Below are positions 35,360 through 45,594 of a stretch of DNA of 64,000 nt, in pieces. The notes under the pieces were generated by a model, which was not told the origin of the DNA, made no database searches, and worked only from the letters and a program-made list of their open reading frames with translations. Position 1 is the stretch's first letter. Each line of letters starts with the position of its first letter. The stretch covers positions 240,620 through 304,619 of the forward strand of contig NZ_BSOG01000005.1 in the NCBI RefSeq assembly GCF_030160395.1, given 5' to 3'. The DNA comes from Chitinimonas prasina. GTDB taxonomy: Bacteria > Pseudomonadota > Gammaproteobacteria > Burkholderiales > Chitinimonadaceae. The translations under genes were made by a program, and so were the position numbers.

Positions 35360-36185
35360 GCCATCCGCCCAAGATCACCGCCAGCAGAAAGAACACCCCG
35401 CCAGCGTAGTAGAGCATCGGGTTCAGATCGACCTGGTCGGGCGTCGGCGCTTCGCCTATCCAGCGCCGGTATATCTGCTCGCGCTCGCTGGGCGTAATCT
35501 GCCCCAGGCCGCGCTCCAATAGCCTGCCCAGTTCCGGCATATCTTTGCGATAGGCCATGCTCAAGGGGTAATTGAACCCCACTGATGGCCCCACCACCAG
35601 TTCAGTGAAACCGTGCTGCACCTGCAGGTGCCGGATGCTGGCAATGTCCGCCACCACGCCACTCACCTCGCCGCGCTGCATGGCCCGCAGGGCTTGGTGA
35701 TCGTCCGGCATCCCCAACCATTGCACGGCAGGAAACTGCCGCCGAACATAGGCTTCCACCGCATATCCCGTACCCACCGCCACCTTTTGTCCCGCCATCT
35801 GCGCAAGGCCACCGGGCAGGCCGCGGTTGCCTGGCACCACCAATACGGCCGGCACCGACACATAAGGCGGGGTGAACAGCAGGAATTCGCCCCGTTCTGG
35901 GGTGGGCCGCAAGGAAGTGAGAATATCCGCCTGCCCTTGCCTGGCCAGTGCCAGGTTGGCACTCAGCGATGCGGCAGCCAGTGTTTCGATACGCAGGCCA
36001 CCGCGTTCGGCGATCAGGTTCAGGTAATCGACCGACAAGCCCTTGATGACGCCATCCCTATCCTGAAACACAAAAGGGCCATAGTCTGATTCCGGCGCAA
36101 ACCGATAGGCTCCGGCTGAAGTGGCATCAGCCAGACCTGGCAGTGCCAGCCCCAACAGACAGACAAACAGGATATGTCGCAACAT
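35325..36185 (-). CDS. Membrane-anchored family 3 solute-binding protein
   Basis: The 286-residue product has a signal peptide (ILFVCLLGLALPGLADA), a PBPb/SBP_bac_3 domain (APESDYGPFVFQDRDGVIKGLSVDYL; QGQADILTSLRPTPERGEFLLFT; MAGQKVAVGTGYAVEAY; ISRWIG-like IYRRWIGEAP) and a C-terminal membrane helix (LYYAGGVFFLLAVILGGWHAI). This is the detached input half of a BvgS/EvgS-like sensor: no transporter gene is nearby and the next gene is a histidine kinase overlapping by 35 bases. The ATG at 36185 is used, with GGAG upstream; a GTG at 36194 is possible. Confidence 0.88.
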   Translation of the reverse strand: MLRHILFVCLLGLALPGLADATSAGAYRFAPESDYGPFVFQDRDGVIKGLSVDYLNLIAERGGLRIETLAAASLSANLALARQGQADILTSLRPTPERGEFLLFTPPYVSVPAVLVVPGNRGLPGGLAQMAGQKVAVGTGYAVEAYVRRQFPAVQWLGMPDDHQALRAMQRGEVSGVVADIASIRHLQVQHGFTELVVGPSVGFNYPLSMAYRKDMPELGRLLERGLGQITPSEREQIYRRWIGEAPTPDQVDLNPMLYYAGGVFFLLAVILGGWHAIALRKPSGG

Positions 36186-36276
36186 GCCGCCCACTCCGTT
36201 CGTGATAGCCGCGATATAACCTGCTTGTGTGGTGCGGGCGCTAAGCGCGCTGCGCCACCTTATGGTGCGGCGCTGA

Positions 36277-36984
36277 TCATGCTCGCTTGTACGCGACGAT
36301 GGCCGACAAACCCAAGGCCTGCCAGTAGCAAGCGCCCGCTGTCAGCCCTGCTTGCGCCAGCAGCGCCGCGCGACGTTGGGCCGATACCGGATAGACATGC
36401 TGGTCCAGGTGCGAGAAATCCAGCTCCACCTGATCAGGCCGGTCACGCGTTGCGTCCTGCTGCCTGCGCCACACCCTGAACATCGCCTCGCATTCAGCCT
36501 CGCCGCGCTGCCCCACCCAATCCGCCAACAACAGCACACCGCCTGGCCGTAAGGCCATGGCCAGCGCGTGCAGATAGCGATCCTTGCTACCATCATCTGG
36601 CAGGAAGTGCATCACCAGCAAAGAAGTGACTGCATCGTAGCCCTCTGCCAAGGCCATACTATCGGGGCGCCCCTGCAGCAGCTTGATGCGCTGCGCTATG
36701 CCTGCCTCGCGACATTTGGCCAGCGCCACTGCATGCATCTCTTCGCTCGGGTCCACCCCATCGATCAGCCAATCCGCCCTCATCTGGGCGTAACGCAGGA
36801 CTTCCTCACCACTGCCGCTACCTGAAACCAGAATATGCGCCTTTGCAGGTAATTGCTCGGCCAACACATGGGTAGACAGCATATGCAAGGCCTCGTAGCC
36901 AGGGATCAACTGCCGTATCTTGCGGTCGTAGGCGGCAGCATGGCGTGCGTCATAACGCACGCCTTGTTCACTCGGGGTATTCAT
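36277..36984 (-). CDS. SAM-dependent class I methyltransferase
   Basis: The product is about 235 residues with a Rossmann-fold methyltransferase core: ILVSGSGSGEEVLRYA is motif I, LIDGVDPSEEMHAVA motif II, and YDAVTSLLVMHFLPDD and LRPGGVLLLADW later motifs. DARHAAAYDRKIRQLIPGY at the start is common in ubiquinone/CmoA-like and small-molecule methyltransferases. The start is unsure: ATG 36984 and ATG 36999 are both reasonable, and neither has a strong ribosome site. The substrate is unknown. It lies between two signalling operons on the same strand. Confidence 0.84.
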   Translation of the reverse strand: MNTPSEQGVRYDARHAAAYDRKIRQLIPGYEALHMLSTHVLAEQLPAKAHILVSGSGSGEEVLRYAQMRADWLIDGVDPSEEMHAVALAKCREAGIAQRIKLLQGRPDSMALAEGYDAVTSLLVMHFLPDDGSKDRYLHALAMALRPGGVLLLADWVGQRGEAECEAMFRVWRRQQDATRDRPDQVELDFSHLDQHVYPVSAQRRAALLAQAGLTAGACYWQALGLSAIVAYKRA

Positions 36985-37072
36985 CGCATTGCAGCTCATC
37001 AAGGCCAGGATGCCCACAGTGTGCCAGATAGACCAAGCGCTGAATCATTCCCCCCAAGCAGTGCTCGCTTGG

Positions 37073-37396
37073 TTATTCAGTCGCCATCTGGCCCAACTTC
37101 AACAGGGCCGCCCTGGCTGCCGGCAATTGCAGTTGCCAATCATCGGGCAGCGTGCACAAGAGTTGCTCCAGCGCCCTTGCTGCCAGCGTCACGTCACGAC
37201 GACCAAACAAGCTACCCGCCCCCGCCAGGCCGTGGGCCAGCGAAATCGCTGCACCCAGCGCCGCCTCATCTCCAGCCTGCCAACGCAGCAGTTGGGCATC
37301 CACCTTGGCCACCTCAGCGGCCAGGTTCTGTACAAACTGCAAACGCAGGGAGTGCAATGCCGACTCCAGTTTCTGTCTTTCAGGAGCCATGCTCAT
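37073..37396 (-). CDS. Hpt-domain phosphotransfer protein
   Basis: The 107-residue, all-helical product has an Hpt-like core with a candidate phospho-histidine in ISLAHGLAGAGSLFGRRDV (about residue 54); the pattern H-x-L-x-G-x-x-x-x-x-G resembles H-x-L-K-G-x-x-x-x-x-G but lacks the usual Lys. It overlaps the upstream receiver gene by the ATGA arrangement, so it is the last member of a phosphorelay operon (hybrid kinase, receiver, Hpt). Confidence 0.8.
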   Translation of the reverse strand: MSMAPERQKLESALHSLRLQFVQNLAAEVAKVDAQLLRWQAGDEAALGAAISLAHGLAGAGSLFGRRDVTLAARALEQLLCTLPDDWQLQLPAARAALLKLGQMATE

Positions 37397-37782
37397 TGCG
37401 ATTGCCCCGACCAAAGCCGCTCCAGCTCGCCGCCTAGCGTCATAGGGTCGAACGGTTTGGCTATCACGCCCAAGGCGCCCTGAGACTTGAGCACCGCCAC
37501 CTCAGCAGGCTGCACCTTGGCGGTCATGAAAATCGCCGGCAGCCGTTCAAATCCAAATTGTTCGCGCAAGTGCTGCAAGGTGGTGGGGCCATCCATGCCG
37601 GGCATCATGACATCCAGCAGTGCCAGTTGCGGACGAAAGCGCTGCAGTGCCGCCATGGCCGCCCTGCCCGAATCACAAACTTCCACCTGATAGCCCCCCA
37701 CCAGTTCCAGCGCCAGCTTGACGACGGTCTGGATGGAAGGGTCATCCTCCACGTACAGGATGCGCTGCAAGGGCATGTTCAT
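37393..37782 (-). CDS. Single-domain response regulator
   Basis: The 129-residue protein is a lone receiver: ILYVEDDPSIQTVVKLAL, phospho-Asp in LALLDVMMPGMDGPTTL (about 56), and switch Thr and Lys in IFMTAKV and IAKPFDP. No output domain follows. It overlaps the hybrid kinase upstream and the Hpt downstream by four bases each, so it probably relays or buffers phosphate between them. Confidence 0.93.
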   Translation of the reverse strand: MNMPLQRILYVEDDPSIQTVVKLALELVGGYQVEVCDSGRAAMAALQRFRPQLALLDVMMPGMDGPTTLQHLREQFGFERLPAIFMTAKVQPAEVAVLKSQGALGVIAKPFDPMTLGGELERLWSGQSQ

Positions 37783-40700
37783 GGTGTGTCTTCCTGCCCA
37801 CGGCGCCGCCGCAGTTTCTGATTGATCAAGTCGGCAATGGACTCCACGCTGCCATCCTTGGGTAGGCGATGCAGCGCCCCCGTCAGGCCGGTGTCCAGCG
37901 CCGCATCAGAAGTGTGCAAGACAATCTCCGGGCGCATTGGCAAGCCATACAACAGAGGCAGCAATGCTAGTCCATCGCCATCTGGTAATGCCGGGTCCAT
38001 CAGCACCAGGTCATAATCACGGCGGCACAGCATATGGCGTGCTGCCGTCAGAGTATTGGCACTGTCCAAAGCCACACCCTGCGGCAGGACTGCACCCAAC
38101 TGGGTTTGCAGTCCCACATCATGGTCAATCAGCAATACCTGGGCCGAGCGCAAACCCACCAGCACACGGCGCAAGCCCGCCAACAATTGCTGGGGTTCCA
38201 AGGGCCAGGGCAGGCGGGCATCTACTGGCATTGCCGTTGGGGTATCGCCAAGCAAGAGGATGGCCCTGGCCTGGTGGTCTCGGGACATGATCTGCTCCAG
38301 CCGCCCCTCGCCACCGCTAACCGCACGCGGCCCCACCAAGGCCACGCCAAAGCGTCCGCTTTCCCAACGCAGTAGCGCCTCATTGGCCTCGTACACCAGT
38401 TCCACCGGGAAACCCGCCTCCACCAGCGGTCGCGCCAGGTGTGCAGCGCAGCTTTCATCCTGTTCCAACAGCAGTATCCGGGGCACCAGCGAGGGCGGCC
38501 GCATATCTGCAGGCCCAGTCGGCAAGCCCTGCAAAGGCAGGCTCAGCCAGAAACAACTGCCCGCCCCTTCACTGCTGTCGCAGCCGATTTCTCCATGCAT
38601 CTGCGCCATCAGCGACTTGCATATCGCCAACCCCAGGCCAGTGCCGTCGCGACGCCGGGCGTCGGTGGAATCCGCCTGACTGAAGCGCTCGAACAGTTTG
38701 TCTCGAAACGCTGGCGCAATGCCCGGGCCGTGGTCGCAGACCTCGATACGCAAGCGCGTGCCATCGCGAATAACGGAGACTTCCACCCCGCCGCCAGAGT
38801 GCGAGAACTTGATGGCGTTCGACAGCAGGTTGGCCATTACCTGACCAAAGCGATCAACATCAACCTCCACCAACGCACCATAGACCTGACCAAAACACTG
38901 CAGTCTTACACCATGGTGGTCGGCATAGCCCTGATTATCGGCCAGCGCCTGCTCCAGCAGCGGCATAACCTCGGTGCATTGCACGCGCAGGGTCAATTGG
39001 CCAGCATCGATGCGTTCGATGTCCAGAATATCGTTGATCAACCGCACCAGTCGTTCGGCATTCTGCAGGGCAATCTTGACCAATTCATTGGCGCGCTCCG
39101 GTAACGCACCGCCTATCCCGCCTGCCACCAGGCCCAACGAACCACGGATGGAGGTGAGTGGGGTACGTAGCTCATGGCTGACGATGGAGACAAACTCGCG
39201 CTTGAGCTTGTCCACCTTATGGAATTCCGAGAGATCATGCGCCACACCCAGGTAGCCATCGATTTCCCCAAGTTCATCTCGCAGTGGCGTCACCGAGAGC
39301 AGTACCGGAATGCGCTGGCCATCCTTACGGATATAGCTCCACTCCCTCTCTTCCACGCCCTCAAGACGTGCCTTGGCTACGAATACCTCAAACCCGACCG
39401 GTATAGGCTCGCCCAACTCAACAGACAACGCCGCCGCCCGAGCCACTACCTCCTGCAGGTCATGAAACCGGGCCGGTGTCGCCTTGCCCACCATTTCGGC
39501 AGCAGAAAACCCCAGCATCTGCTCGGCACCTCGGTTGAAACTGCGTATCAAACCACTACGGTCGGTCGAGACAATGGAATACGCCGTACCATCCAGCACT
39601 GCTTTCTGCAGGGACAAGGTCTCGCGCAGTAACTGCTCATGCTCGCGCCGGGCAGTAATATCTTCAATAGAACCGACATAAGCCCCCTGTGCCGCTTGCG
39701 AGGGAGAATATTCCGCGCGGTTGCTGACCCAAAGCATGCGTCCATCGGGGCATAGGCAGCGATACTCCATGGCAAATGGCTCACCCCGCTCAACAGCTTG
39801 CTGCCAGGAACGGCTAACCGCCTCGCGGTCGTCCTGATGCAGCAACATGATCCATGCCTGACCCACTAGACGAACCGCCTGCACACCCAGCAATTGGGTA
39901 TAGGCTGGGTTCACATAGCTAAGTAAGCCAGAGGGATCAGACACATATAACCCCACTGGCGAGGCCACATCAATCAAGCGAAGCCGCTGCGTGGTTCCCA
40001 CCAGCTCTGCCTCAGCCATCCGCCGTTTAGCCTCCTGTGTGGCAAGGCGAAGCATCAGCCACCCTGCGCCAACTAAAAGTAGGCTCGTCGCCGCCACGAG
40101 TGCAAGGGCAGTATGTCGCCACGCTTCGAAAGCCGAAGCCTCGTCGCGGGACGCCGCAATCACAAAAGGGTAGTCTCCGACACGCTGTGCAAACACCAAC
40201 CGTCGCTGATTGTCCACCCTGCTATCCAGCAGGGCGAAACCATGCCCCATTTCATCCAACAACTCAGTGAATATCGGGTCGTTACTGAAAGAAAGGCCTA
40301 TAGAGTTGGCGCTCTGCGGCCATCTGGCCAGCAAGATCCCATCAGCGCGAAACAAGGAAACTGCAGTACCCTCGCCCAGCTCGATACCCTTATAAAACTG
40401 TTGCACTACGCTAGGATCAATCACCGCAGCAACAATGCCATCAAATTGGCCATCTGCGTCCTCCATGCGCAAGGACAGCGCCACCCCCCACTGCCCGTCT
40501 ACCCTTGACTGACGGGGTTCGGCCACATGCAGCTTGTTCGAAGCATGGAGCAGATGCGCGCGGAAACTGGAGGTATCCGATATCGCCACCTGGGGCGAAG
40601 GTGTAAGCGAGTGGCCGATGACATCAGAACCAGCGGTCGCAAGCGCCATCGATCGAATTTGCGGCACACCAGCAATACGCTGGCGAAAGTGTTCATGCAA

Positions 40701-41036
40701 GTAGGCCGGAGTCTGTACTTCGCCCGCCTGCTTAGCCCGCATCAGACCCTCACGGGTATCTCGCAACACAATATCCACACTGCGTATCATGTCGCGCGCC
40801 TGCCCCACCAGCGAATGGCCTAGATTCGTCAATTCGCGCTCAGACTGCGCCAAGGCTTTTTGATGCAATAGATATAGTAATCCCGCGAGACCGACCATCA
40901 TGGTCATTGCCAACACGCAATACATCAATGCGAAGCGGCGAACCACCGCGTGACGCCACATGCTATTTGGAATGGCAAGCTGCGCCGCGCTGGGAAGAGT
41001 AAGTTCGCTCATTAGCAAAGGCTGCTGCAAAACCAT
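37779..41036 (-). CDS. Hybrid sensor histidine kinase with double-Cache, PAS and receiver domains
   Basis: The 1085-residue kinase reads: membrane helix (about 33-52), periplasmic double-Cache-like sensor (about 60-300), second helix (about 305-325), two PAS domains (about 345-455 and 475-600, GRMLWVSNRAEYSPS and SVTPLRDELGEIDGYLGVAHD), HisKA (FVSIVSHELRTPLTSIRG, about 637), HATPase (NLLSNAIKFSHSGGG; GTGLGLAICKSL), then a degenerate receiver and a final receiver with LVLMDPALPDGDG. It heads the receiver-Hpt operon. ATG 41036 is used; ATG 41012 is possible, since neither has a clear ribosome site. Confidence 0.93.
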   Translation of the reverse strand: MVLQQPLLMSELTLPSAAQLAIPNSMWRHAVVRRFALMYCVLAMTMMVGLAGLLYLLHQKALAQSERELTNLGHSLVGQARDMIRSVDIVLRDTREGLMRAKQAGEVQTPAYLHEHFRQRIAGVPQIRSMALATAGSDVIGHSLTPSPQVAISDTSSFRAHLLHASNKLHVAEPRQSRVDGQWGVALSLRMEDADGQFDGIVAAVIDPSVVQQFYKGIELGEGTAVSLFRADGILLARWPQSANSIGLSFSNDPIFTELLDEMGHGFALLDSRVDNQRRLVFAQRVGDYPFVIAASRDEASAFEAWRHTALALVAATSLLLVGAGWLMLRLATQEAKRRMAEAELVGTTQRLRLIDVASPVGLYVSDPSGLLSYVNPAYTQLLGVQAVRLVGQAWIMLLHQDDREAVSRSWQQAVERGEPFAMEYRCLCPDGRMLWVSNRAEYSPSQAAQGAYVGSIEDITARREHEQLLRETLSLQKAVLDGTAYSIVSTDRSGLIRSFNRGAEQMLGFSAAEMVGKATPARFHDLQEVVARAAALSVELGEPIPVGFEVFVAKARLEGVEEREWSYIRKDGQRIPVLLSVTPLRDELGEIDGYLGVAHDLSEFHKVDKLKREFVSIVSHELRTPLTSIRGSLGLVAGGIGGALPERANELVKIALQNAERLVRLINDILDIERIDAGQLTLRVQCTEVMPLLEQALADNQGYADHHGVRLQCFGQVYGALVEVDVDRFGQVMANLLSNAIKFSHSGGGVEVSVIRDGTRLRIEVCDHGPGIAPAFRDKLFERFSQADSTDARRRDGTGLGLAICKSLMAQMHGEIGCDSSEGAGSCFWLSLPLQGLPTGPADMRPPSLVPRILLLEQDESCAAHLARPLVEAGFPVELVYEANEALLRWESGRFGVALVGPRAVSGGEGRLEQIMSRDHQARAILLLGDTPTAMPVDARLPWPLEPQQLLAGLRRVLVGLRSAQVLLIDHDVGLQTQLGAVLPQGVALDSANTLTAARHMLCRRDYDLVLMDPALPDGDGLALLPLLYGLPMRPEIVLHTSDAALDTGLTGALHRLPKDGSVESIADLINQKLRRRRGQEDTP

Positions 41037-41078
41037 CTGAATGTCAGCTAGGCAAGCACCTAGTTGCCCGCTTGTCGA

Positions 41079-41723
41079 TCAACGTCCGCCCACCAGCCCC
41101 ATCCTGGCGGCGTAGCGAGCCAAGCCCGGAATATCCCTGATCCCCAGGCGCTCGCTGAGCTTGGCACGATGAAACTCCACGGTCTTTGGGCTCACATTCA
41201 TGGCTCGAGCGATCTGCTTGAGCGTCAAACCATCGGCCAGGCCCCGAAGCACTTCGATCTGCCTGGACGTCAGCAAAGGCTCCTCACTGCCCTCCAGTGC
41301 TTGATGTATGGCTACCGGTAGGCTTGGGCTCACGTAACGCTCACCCCGCATCACGGTTTGCAAGGCGACCGCCAGGTCGTCCAGCAGAAAATCCTTGAGC
41401 AAATAGCCATCCGCCCCCGCCCGTAGCGCCTGTATCACCGCCTCCTTGTCCGATAGGCCAGAGAGATACAGCAGGCGCACACCCGGCAGGCTGACCGCAA
41501 CCCGCAGCACCACCTCAATACCAGACAGGCCGGGCATGGCGATATCTACCAAGGCAAGATCCGGCTTCAGCGCTAAGACGGCGGCCACTGCCGCTATGCC
41601 TTCGTCCACCTCAGCTACCACCTCGTGGCCGAGTTCCTCCACCAAAGTGCGTATGCCTTTGCGCACCAGCAAGTGGTCATCGGCGATCACTACCCTGTAT
41701 CGCTGTGTTTTGGCTTCCTGCAT
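41079..41723 (-). CDS. NarL/FixJ-type LuxR response regulator
   Basis: The 214-residue regulator has a receiver (RVVIADDHLLVRKGIRTL; Asp in LALVDIAMPGLSGIE, about 58; LLKDFLLDD) and a LuxR HTH (LTSRQIEVLRGLADGLTLKQIARAMNVSPKTVEFHRAKL, positions about 150-195). It is the first gene of the minus-strand cluster, 42 bases before the hybrid kinase, so it is a likely transcriptional output of that phosphorelay. It faces the HD-GYP gene across a short divergent promoter region. Confidence 0.94.
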   Translation of the reverse strand: MQEAKTQRYRVVIADDHLLVRKGIRTLVEELGHEVVAEVDEGIAAVAAVLALKPDLALVDIAMPGLSGIEVVLRVAVSLPGVRLLYLSGLSDKEAVIQALRAGADGYLLKDFLLDDLAVALQTVMRGERYVSPSLPVAIHQALEGSEEPLLTSRQIEVLRGLADGLTLKQIARAMNVSPKTVEFHRAKLSERLGIRDIPGLARYAARMGLVGGR

Positions 41724-41860
41724 AGCCGCCCTATTGGTTTGTCATAACCCGGATGACCGCGCACTAGGCATCGACCTAGTTACCCAGACACAAGCTGCCG
41801 AGCAGAATGCACCGCATGCACACCCTCATCAGATCCAGCCGCGATGCACCGGAGCAATCC

Positions 41861-43075
41861 ATGATCAAGCATGTCCCCAGTCAGGAGCTGAAAGTCGGCA
41901 TGTATGTGCATGATCTGGGCGTAGATTGGTCAGCCCATCCATTCATACGCTCGCAGTTCAGGCTGGAGAACGAACACGATATACAAACCATCTTAGCCTG
42001 TGGAATACGCACTGTTGCGGTAGATACCGAACTGGGGCTGGATGCCCCTCATGCACAAACCGATGAAGAGCTGAAGCGGCAGCTGGACCAGGAGATGCTG
42101 GCCGTGGCGCAGGCCAAGCCTGCTTTCGTGCAGCAGGTATCACTACAGGAAGAGGTAGCCCGCGCCCGCAACCTACGCGGCCAAGCCACCCGGCTGGTCA
42201 AGAACGTGATGCGCGATGCCCGCCTGGGCCACGCCATACGGCTGGAAGAAGTCGAACACATGGTGACCGCGCTGACAGAATCCATGCTGCGTAACCCCGG
42301 CGCCCTGATTGGGCTAGCGCATGTCAAGCACCAAGACGAATACACTTTCCTGCACTCGGTCAGCGTGGGCACGCTGATGATCGCTTTTACCTTGTCGGCG
42401 GGATTCGACATGCAAACCGTGCACCAGGCTGGCCTGGGTGGGCTGCTCCACGACACCGGCAAGGCCTTGGTGCCAGACGACATACTGAACAAGCCCGGGC
42501 AGCTCACCGATGAGGAGTTCACCATCATCAAACGCCATCCCATGGATGGTTTTGAACAGCTGCGGCAAAGTGAGGGGATAGATGAAATCCCGTTGGATAT
42601 CACCTTGCACCATCACGAGCGCATTGATGGTTCGGGCTACCCACATAGATTGAGCGCAGACAACATCAGCACCCTGGCACGCATGGCTGCCATAGTCGAT
42701 GTCTACGACGCCATCACTGCTGACCGTTGCTACCACAAGGGCATGCCCCCCAACGAGGCGCTGCGCAAGATATTCGAGTGGAGCAAGACTCGCCTTGACC
42801 CCGATCTGGTCAAGGCCTTCACCCGTTGCATCGGCATCTACCCGGTCGGCACTCTGGTGCTGCTGGAAAGCGGCCGGCTGGGTATCGTGGTGGAACACCA
42901 TCCCGACAGCCTGCTGCAACCCAAGCTCAAGGTGATCTACGATACCCAGAAGCGGCATTACCTCACACCGCAGATTATCGACCTGTCGCGCCCCATGGGC
43001 CGCGGTGGCGCCGACTCCATTACCGGACACGAAAAAGCAGAGAAGTGGGGCATCGACCTCGCCAGGTTCAACTGA
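41861..43075 (+). CDS. HD-GYP cyclic di-GMP phosphodiesterase with DUF3391
   Basis: The 404-residue protein has an N-terminal DUF3391 ([20 protein letters not shown]) and a C-terminal HD-GYP domain: [32 protein letters not shown] (HD metal site), [15 protein letters not shown] (GYP motif) and [19 protein letters not shown]. Metal-binding residues look intact, so it should hydrolyse cyclic di-GMP. The ATG at 41861 has GGAG six bases upstream. A chemoreceptor gene follows after 32 bases and could share the transcript. Confidence 0.94.
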   Translation: MIKHVPSQELKVGMYVHDLGVDWSAHPFIRSQFRLENEHDIQTILACGIRTVAVDTELGLDAPHAQTDEELKRQLDQEMLAVAQAKPAFVQQVSLQEEVARARNLRGQATRLVKNVMRDARLGHAIRLEEVEHMVTALTESMLRNPGALIGLAHVKHQDEYTFLHSVSVGTLMIAFTLSAGFDMQTVHQAGLGGLLHDTGKALVPDDILNKPGQLTDEEFTIIKRHPMDGFEQLRQSEGIDEIPLDITLHHHERIDGSGYPHRLSADNISTLARMAAIVDVYDAITADRCYHKGMPPNEALRKIFEWSKTRLDPDLVKAFTRCIGIYPVGTLVLLESGRLGIVVEHHPDSLLQPKLKVIYDTQKRHYLTPQIIDLSRPMGRGGADSITGHEKAEKWGIDLARFN

Positions 43076-43107
43076 CACTCCTCCCGGGAAGTAACAAGGA
43101 AGCCATC

Positions 43108-45144
43108 ATGTACTCCACGCTGCTACGCCCTGCCATCAAACTTTCACGAGCGCTCAGTTATCGGCGCAAATTCCTGCTGATCTTTCTGGTTTCGGTGCTG
43201 CCCGGCTTGTTCCTTCTGATCAGTGCCGCCATAGACAGTTATGCCGACATACAGCGCGACCAGGCTGAGCTGGCAGGCGCCGAATATGTCAAGACGCTCA
43301 CACCCCTAGCTAACGCCATAGCGAGCCACCGTGGTGCAACCACAACCTATCTGAATGGCGACAACTCGCTAGAAAGCGTAGCGCGTGATTCTGCGGTAGA
43401 GGCAGACGCCGTGCTAGCCAAGTTGGCCGCGCAGGAAAAACTCATGCATGCCGATCAATGGAAGAATAAGGTCAACGCCATCACTAGCAACTGGCAGCAA
43501 CTCAAGGTGGATTGGCGCAGCAAGAGTGCCTCCGTGAACTTTGAAGCGCATACCCGCCTGATCGCCCTGATCAACGAGTATCGCCACCATGTCGCAGGTG
43601 ACACGGGGCTGTTGCTGGACCCACAGGCCGATGCCTACTACCTTATTGTGACCATGGTGGACCAGCTACCTCAACTTCGGGAGCGGCTGGCTCAAACCCG
43701 AGGCTTGCTTGCTTCCATGGCCGCCAAAGGGGTAGACGGAAGCACTCTGGGCAAATTGGATACCTTGTTGAATCACGACGTGGTTTCGAACATCGATCGC
43801 ATCGACAACGATATCGAGCTCATTGAGGACTTCCACCCCGAGCTGAGCACCAAGGTCAATGCAAGATGGGAACCCACCAGGCAAGTCATTACCGCGTTGC
43901 GAGAGGAATTAAGCAAGCAAGTGCTGCAAACCGGCACCTTGGGTCAGGATGCATCGGGCTACTTCAGGAAGATCAGCAACATGCTGGCTGAGATGGATAG
44001 CTTCGAGACCCTGATGTACGAGCAAGTCGTACATGATGGCTTGTCGAAACGGCTTGCCTATGAGAAAAAGATGTTCGTCGCCCAGATTTCAGTCGCCCTG
44101 ACCGTGCTGCTGCTGGTTGGCTGGCTGATCGCGGGTTTCGCCCGCGACCTCACCTTGCGAGCCGAGGCGCTCGAGGCAGACATGGCACGCCTGTCAGATG
44201 GTGATTTCACTGCACTGCCAGCGGTCAAGGGCAACGACGAAATGAGCCATATCGCCCACAGTGCCGGCAAGCTGGCGGCGAAGCTGGGCAGCGCCATGCG
44301 CGATATCCAGGCCAGTGCCCGCGAACTGATGGCAGCAGCCAGCAATGTGGCAAGCATCAGCACCCAGGTAGCCAGCTCCACCAGTGAACAAAGCAATGCT
44401 GCAGCGGCCATGGCTGCAGCGGTAGAGGAGCTGACCGTCAGCATCAGCCATATGTCAGGCAATGCGGACGATGCACACCGGCTTTCCACCGATTCAGGCA
44501 AGGCTTCCAGCGAAGGTGGCTCGGTGATCAACCAGACTGTGGAGAGCATGGAGCAGATCGCGCAAGCCGTGCGCAGCGCCTCCAGCAATGTCAGCGCTTT
44601 AGGCAAGGACGCCGAGGCCATCAGCGGCATCGTGAGTGTCATCAAAGATATTGCCGACCAGACCAATCTACTGGCACTGAATGCCGCCATCGAGGCAGCT
44701 CGCGCAGGCGAAACCGGCCGAGGCTTTGCCGTGGTGGCCGACGAGGTACGCAAACTGGCAGAACGCACCACGGCCTCCACCAAGCAGATAGGCGAAATGG
44801 TGACACGCATCCAACAAGGCACACAGGGCGTTGTGGACGGCATGGGTGAAGGCGTAAGCAAAGTGGAGAGTGGCGTGGACTTGGCCAGCCAAGCTGGATC
44901 GGCCATCGCTCAGATACGGGAGGGATCGGCTCGTGTGGTCGAGGTTGTCAGCGAGATTACCGCCTCACTGAAAGAGCAATCATCGGTTGCGCATGAAGTA
45001 GCGGGCAAGGTCGAGACCATCGCCCAGATGTCTGAGCAGAATACCCAGGCAGCGGAATCATCAGCAGCAACAGCCGAGCAATTGCGCGGCCTGGCCATGG
45101 GCCTGGAACAAAAAGTCTCGACCTTCCGTTTCAATGAGGCCTGA
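43108..45144 (+). CDS. Methyl-accepting chemotaxis protein
   Basis: The 678-residue receptor has a membrane helix ([19 protein letters not shown], about 22-40), a large periplasmic helical sensor (about 41-325), a second helix (about 330-350), HAMP and a long cytoplasmic signalling coil with the conserved hairpin [29 protein letters not shown] sequence (about 515-545). There is no C-terminal CheR-tether pentapeptide; the end is [10 protein letters not shown]. It should signal through CheA. AAGGA precedes the ATG. It sits between HD-GYP and a small unknown gene. Confidence 0.95.
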   Translation: MYSTLLRPAIKLSRALSYRRKFLLIFLVSVLPGLFLLISAAIDSYADIQRDQAELAGAEYVKTLTPLANAIASHRGATTTYLNGDNSLESVARDSAVEADAVLAKLAAQEKLMHADQWKNKVNAITSNWQQLKVDWRSKSASVNFEAHTRLIALINEYRHHVAGDTGLLLDPQADAYYLIVTMVDQLPQLRERLAQTRGLLASMAAKGVDGSTLGKLDTLLNHDVVSNIDRIDNDIELIEDFHPELSTKVNARWEPTRQVITALREELSKQVLQTGTLGQDASGYFRKISNMLAEMDSFETLMYEQVVHDGLSKRLAYEKKMFVAQISVALTVLLLVGWLIAGFARDLTLRAEALEADMARLSDGDFTALPAVKGNDEMSHIAHSAGKLAAKLGSAMRDIQASARELMAAASNVASISTQVASSTSEQSNAAAAMAAAVEELTVSISHMSGNADDAHRLSTDSGKASSEGGSVINQTVESMEQIAQAVRSASSNVSALGKDAEAISGIVSVIKDIADQTNLLALNAAIEAARAGETGRGFAVVADEVRKLAERTTASTKQIGEMVTRIQQGTQGVVDGMGEGVSKVESGVDLASQAGSAIAQIREGSARVVEVVSEITASLKEQSSVAHEVAGKVETIAQMSEQNTQAAESSAATAEQLRGLAMGLEQKVSTFRFNEA

Positions 45145-45146
45145 AC

Positions 45147-45575
45147 ATGCGCCAAGCAAACTATGCCGACGCAGCGGCGGTCGATACCGCGGCACCCGAG
45201 GCTGCGGCAGCCACCACAATGTTGGAAGCCCCCATGACGCCGGAGGCGGCCATACACAAGCTCAATACCCTGGTTTGTGAGCTGGCCGAAATGAACAAGC
45301 AACTGTCTATCGACATACTGATGCTGCGGCGCGAGGCCGATGCCGACCTCGCCATCATCAGCGCCCTGATACTGACACACCCAGACGCCGAGAACCTGAC
45401 CCGGGCTTGGGAGCAGTTCACGTCAGTCACCCGTGCCGAGAGCCTGATTTTCTCGGCACGGCACTCACGCGGTGCCCATGAGTTCGTGCAATTGGCTGGC
45501 AAGACTTTTGAGGGCCGAATCCGCTACTGGCGCCGCGTACTCGATGCCCGCGCCGGGCTGGATCAAGACGCCTGA
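45147..45575 (+). CDS. Small protein of unknown function downstream of the chemoreceptor
   Basis: The 142-residue protein begins two bases after the chemoreceptor stop, so is probably co-translated. The first 30 residues are Ala-rich and low in complexity; the rest is predicted helical (AAIHKLNTLVCELAEMNKQL; HPDAENLTRAWEQFTS). No signal peptide or membrane helix is seen. I do not recognise a family. Its position suggests a chemotaxis accessory protein, as inference only. Confidence 0.72.
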   Translation: MRQANYADAAAVDTAAPEAAAATTMLEAPMTPEAAIHKLNTLVCELAEMNKQLSIDILMLRREADADLAIISALILTHPDAENLTRAWEQFTSVTRAESLIFSARHSRGAHEFVQLAGKTFEGRIRYWRRVLDARAGLDQDA

Positions 45576-45594
45576 TCCATTCGGCACAAAGCCA

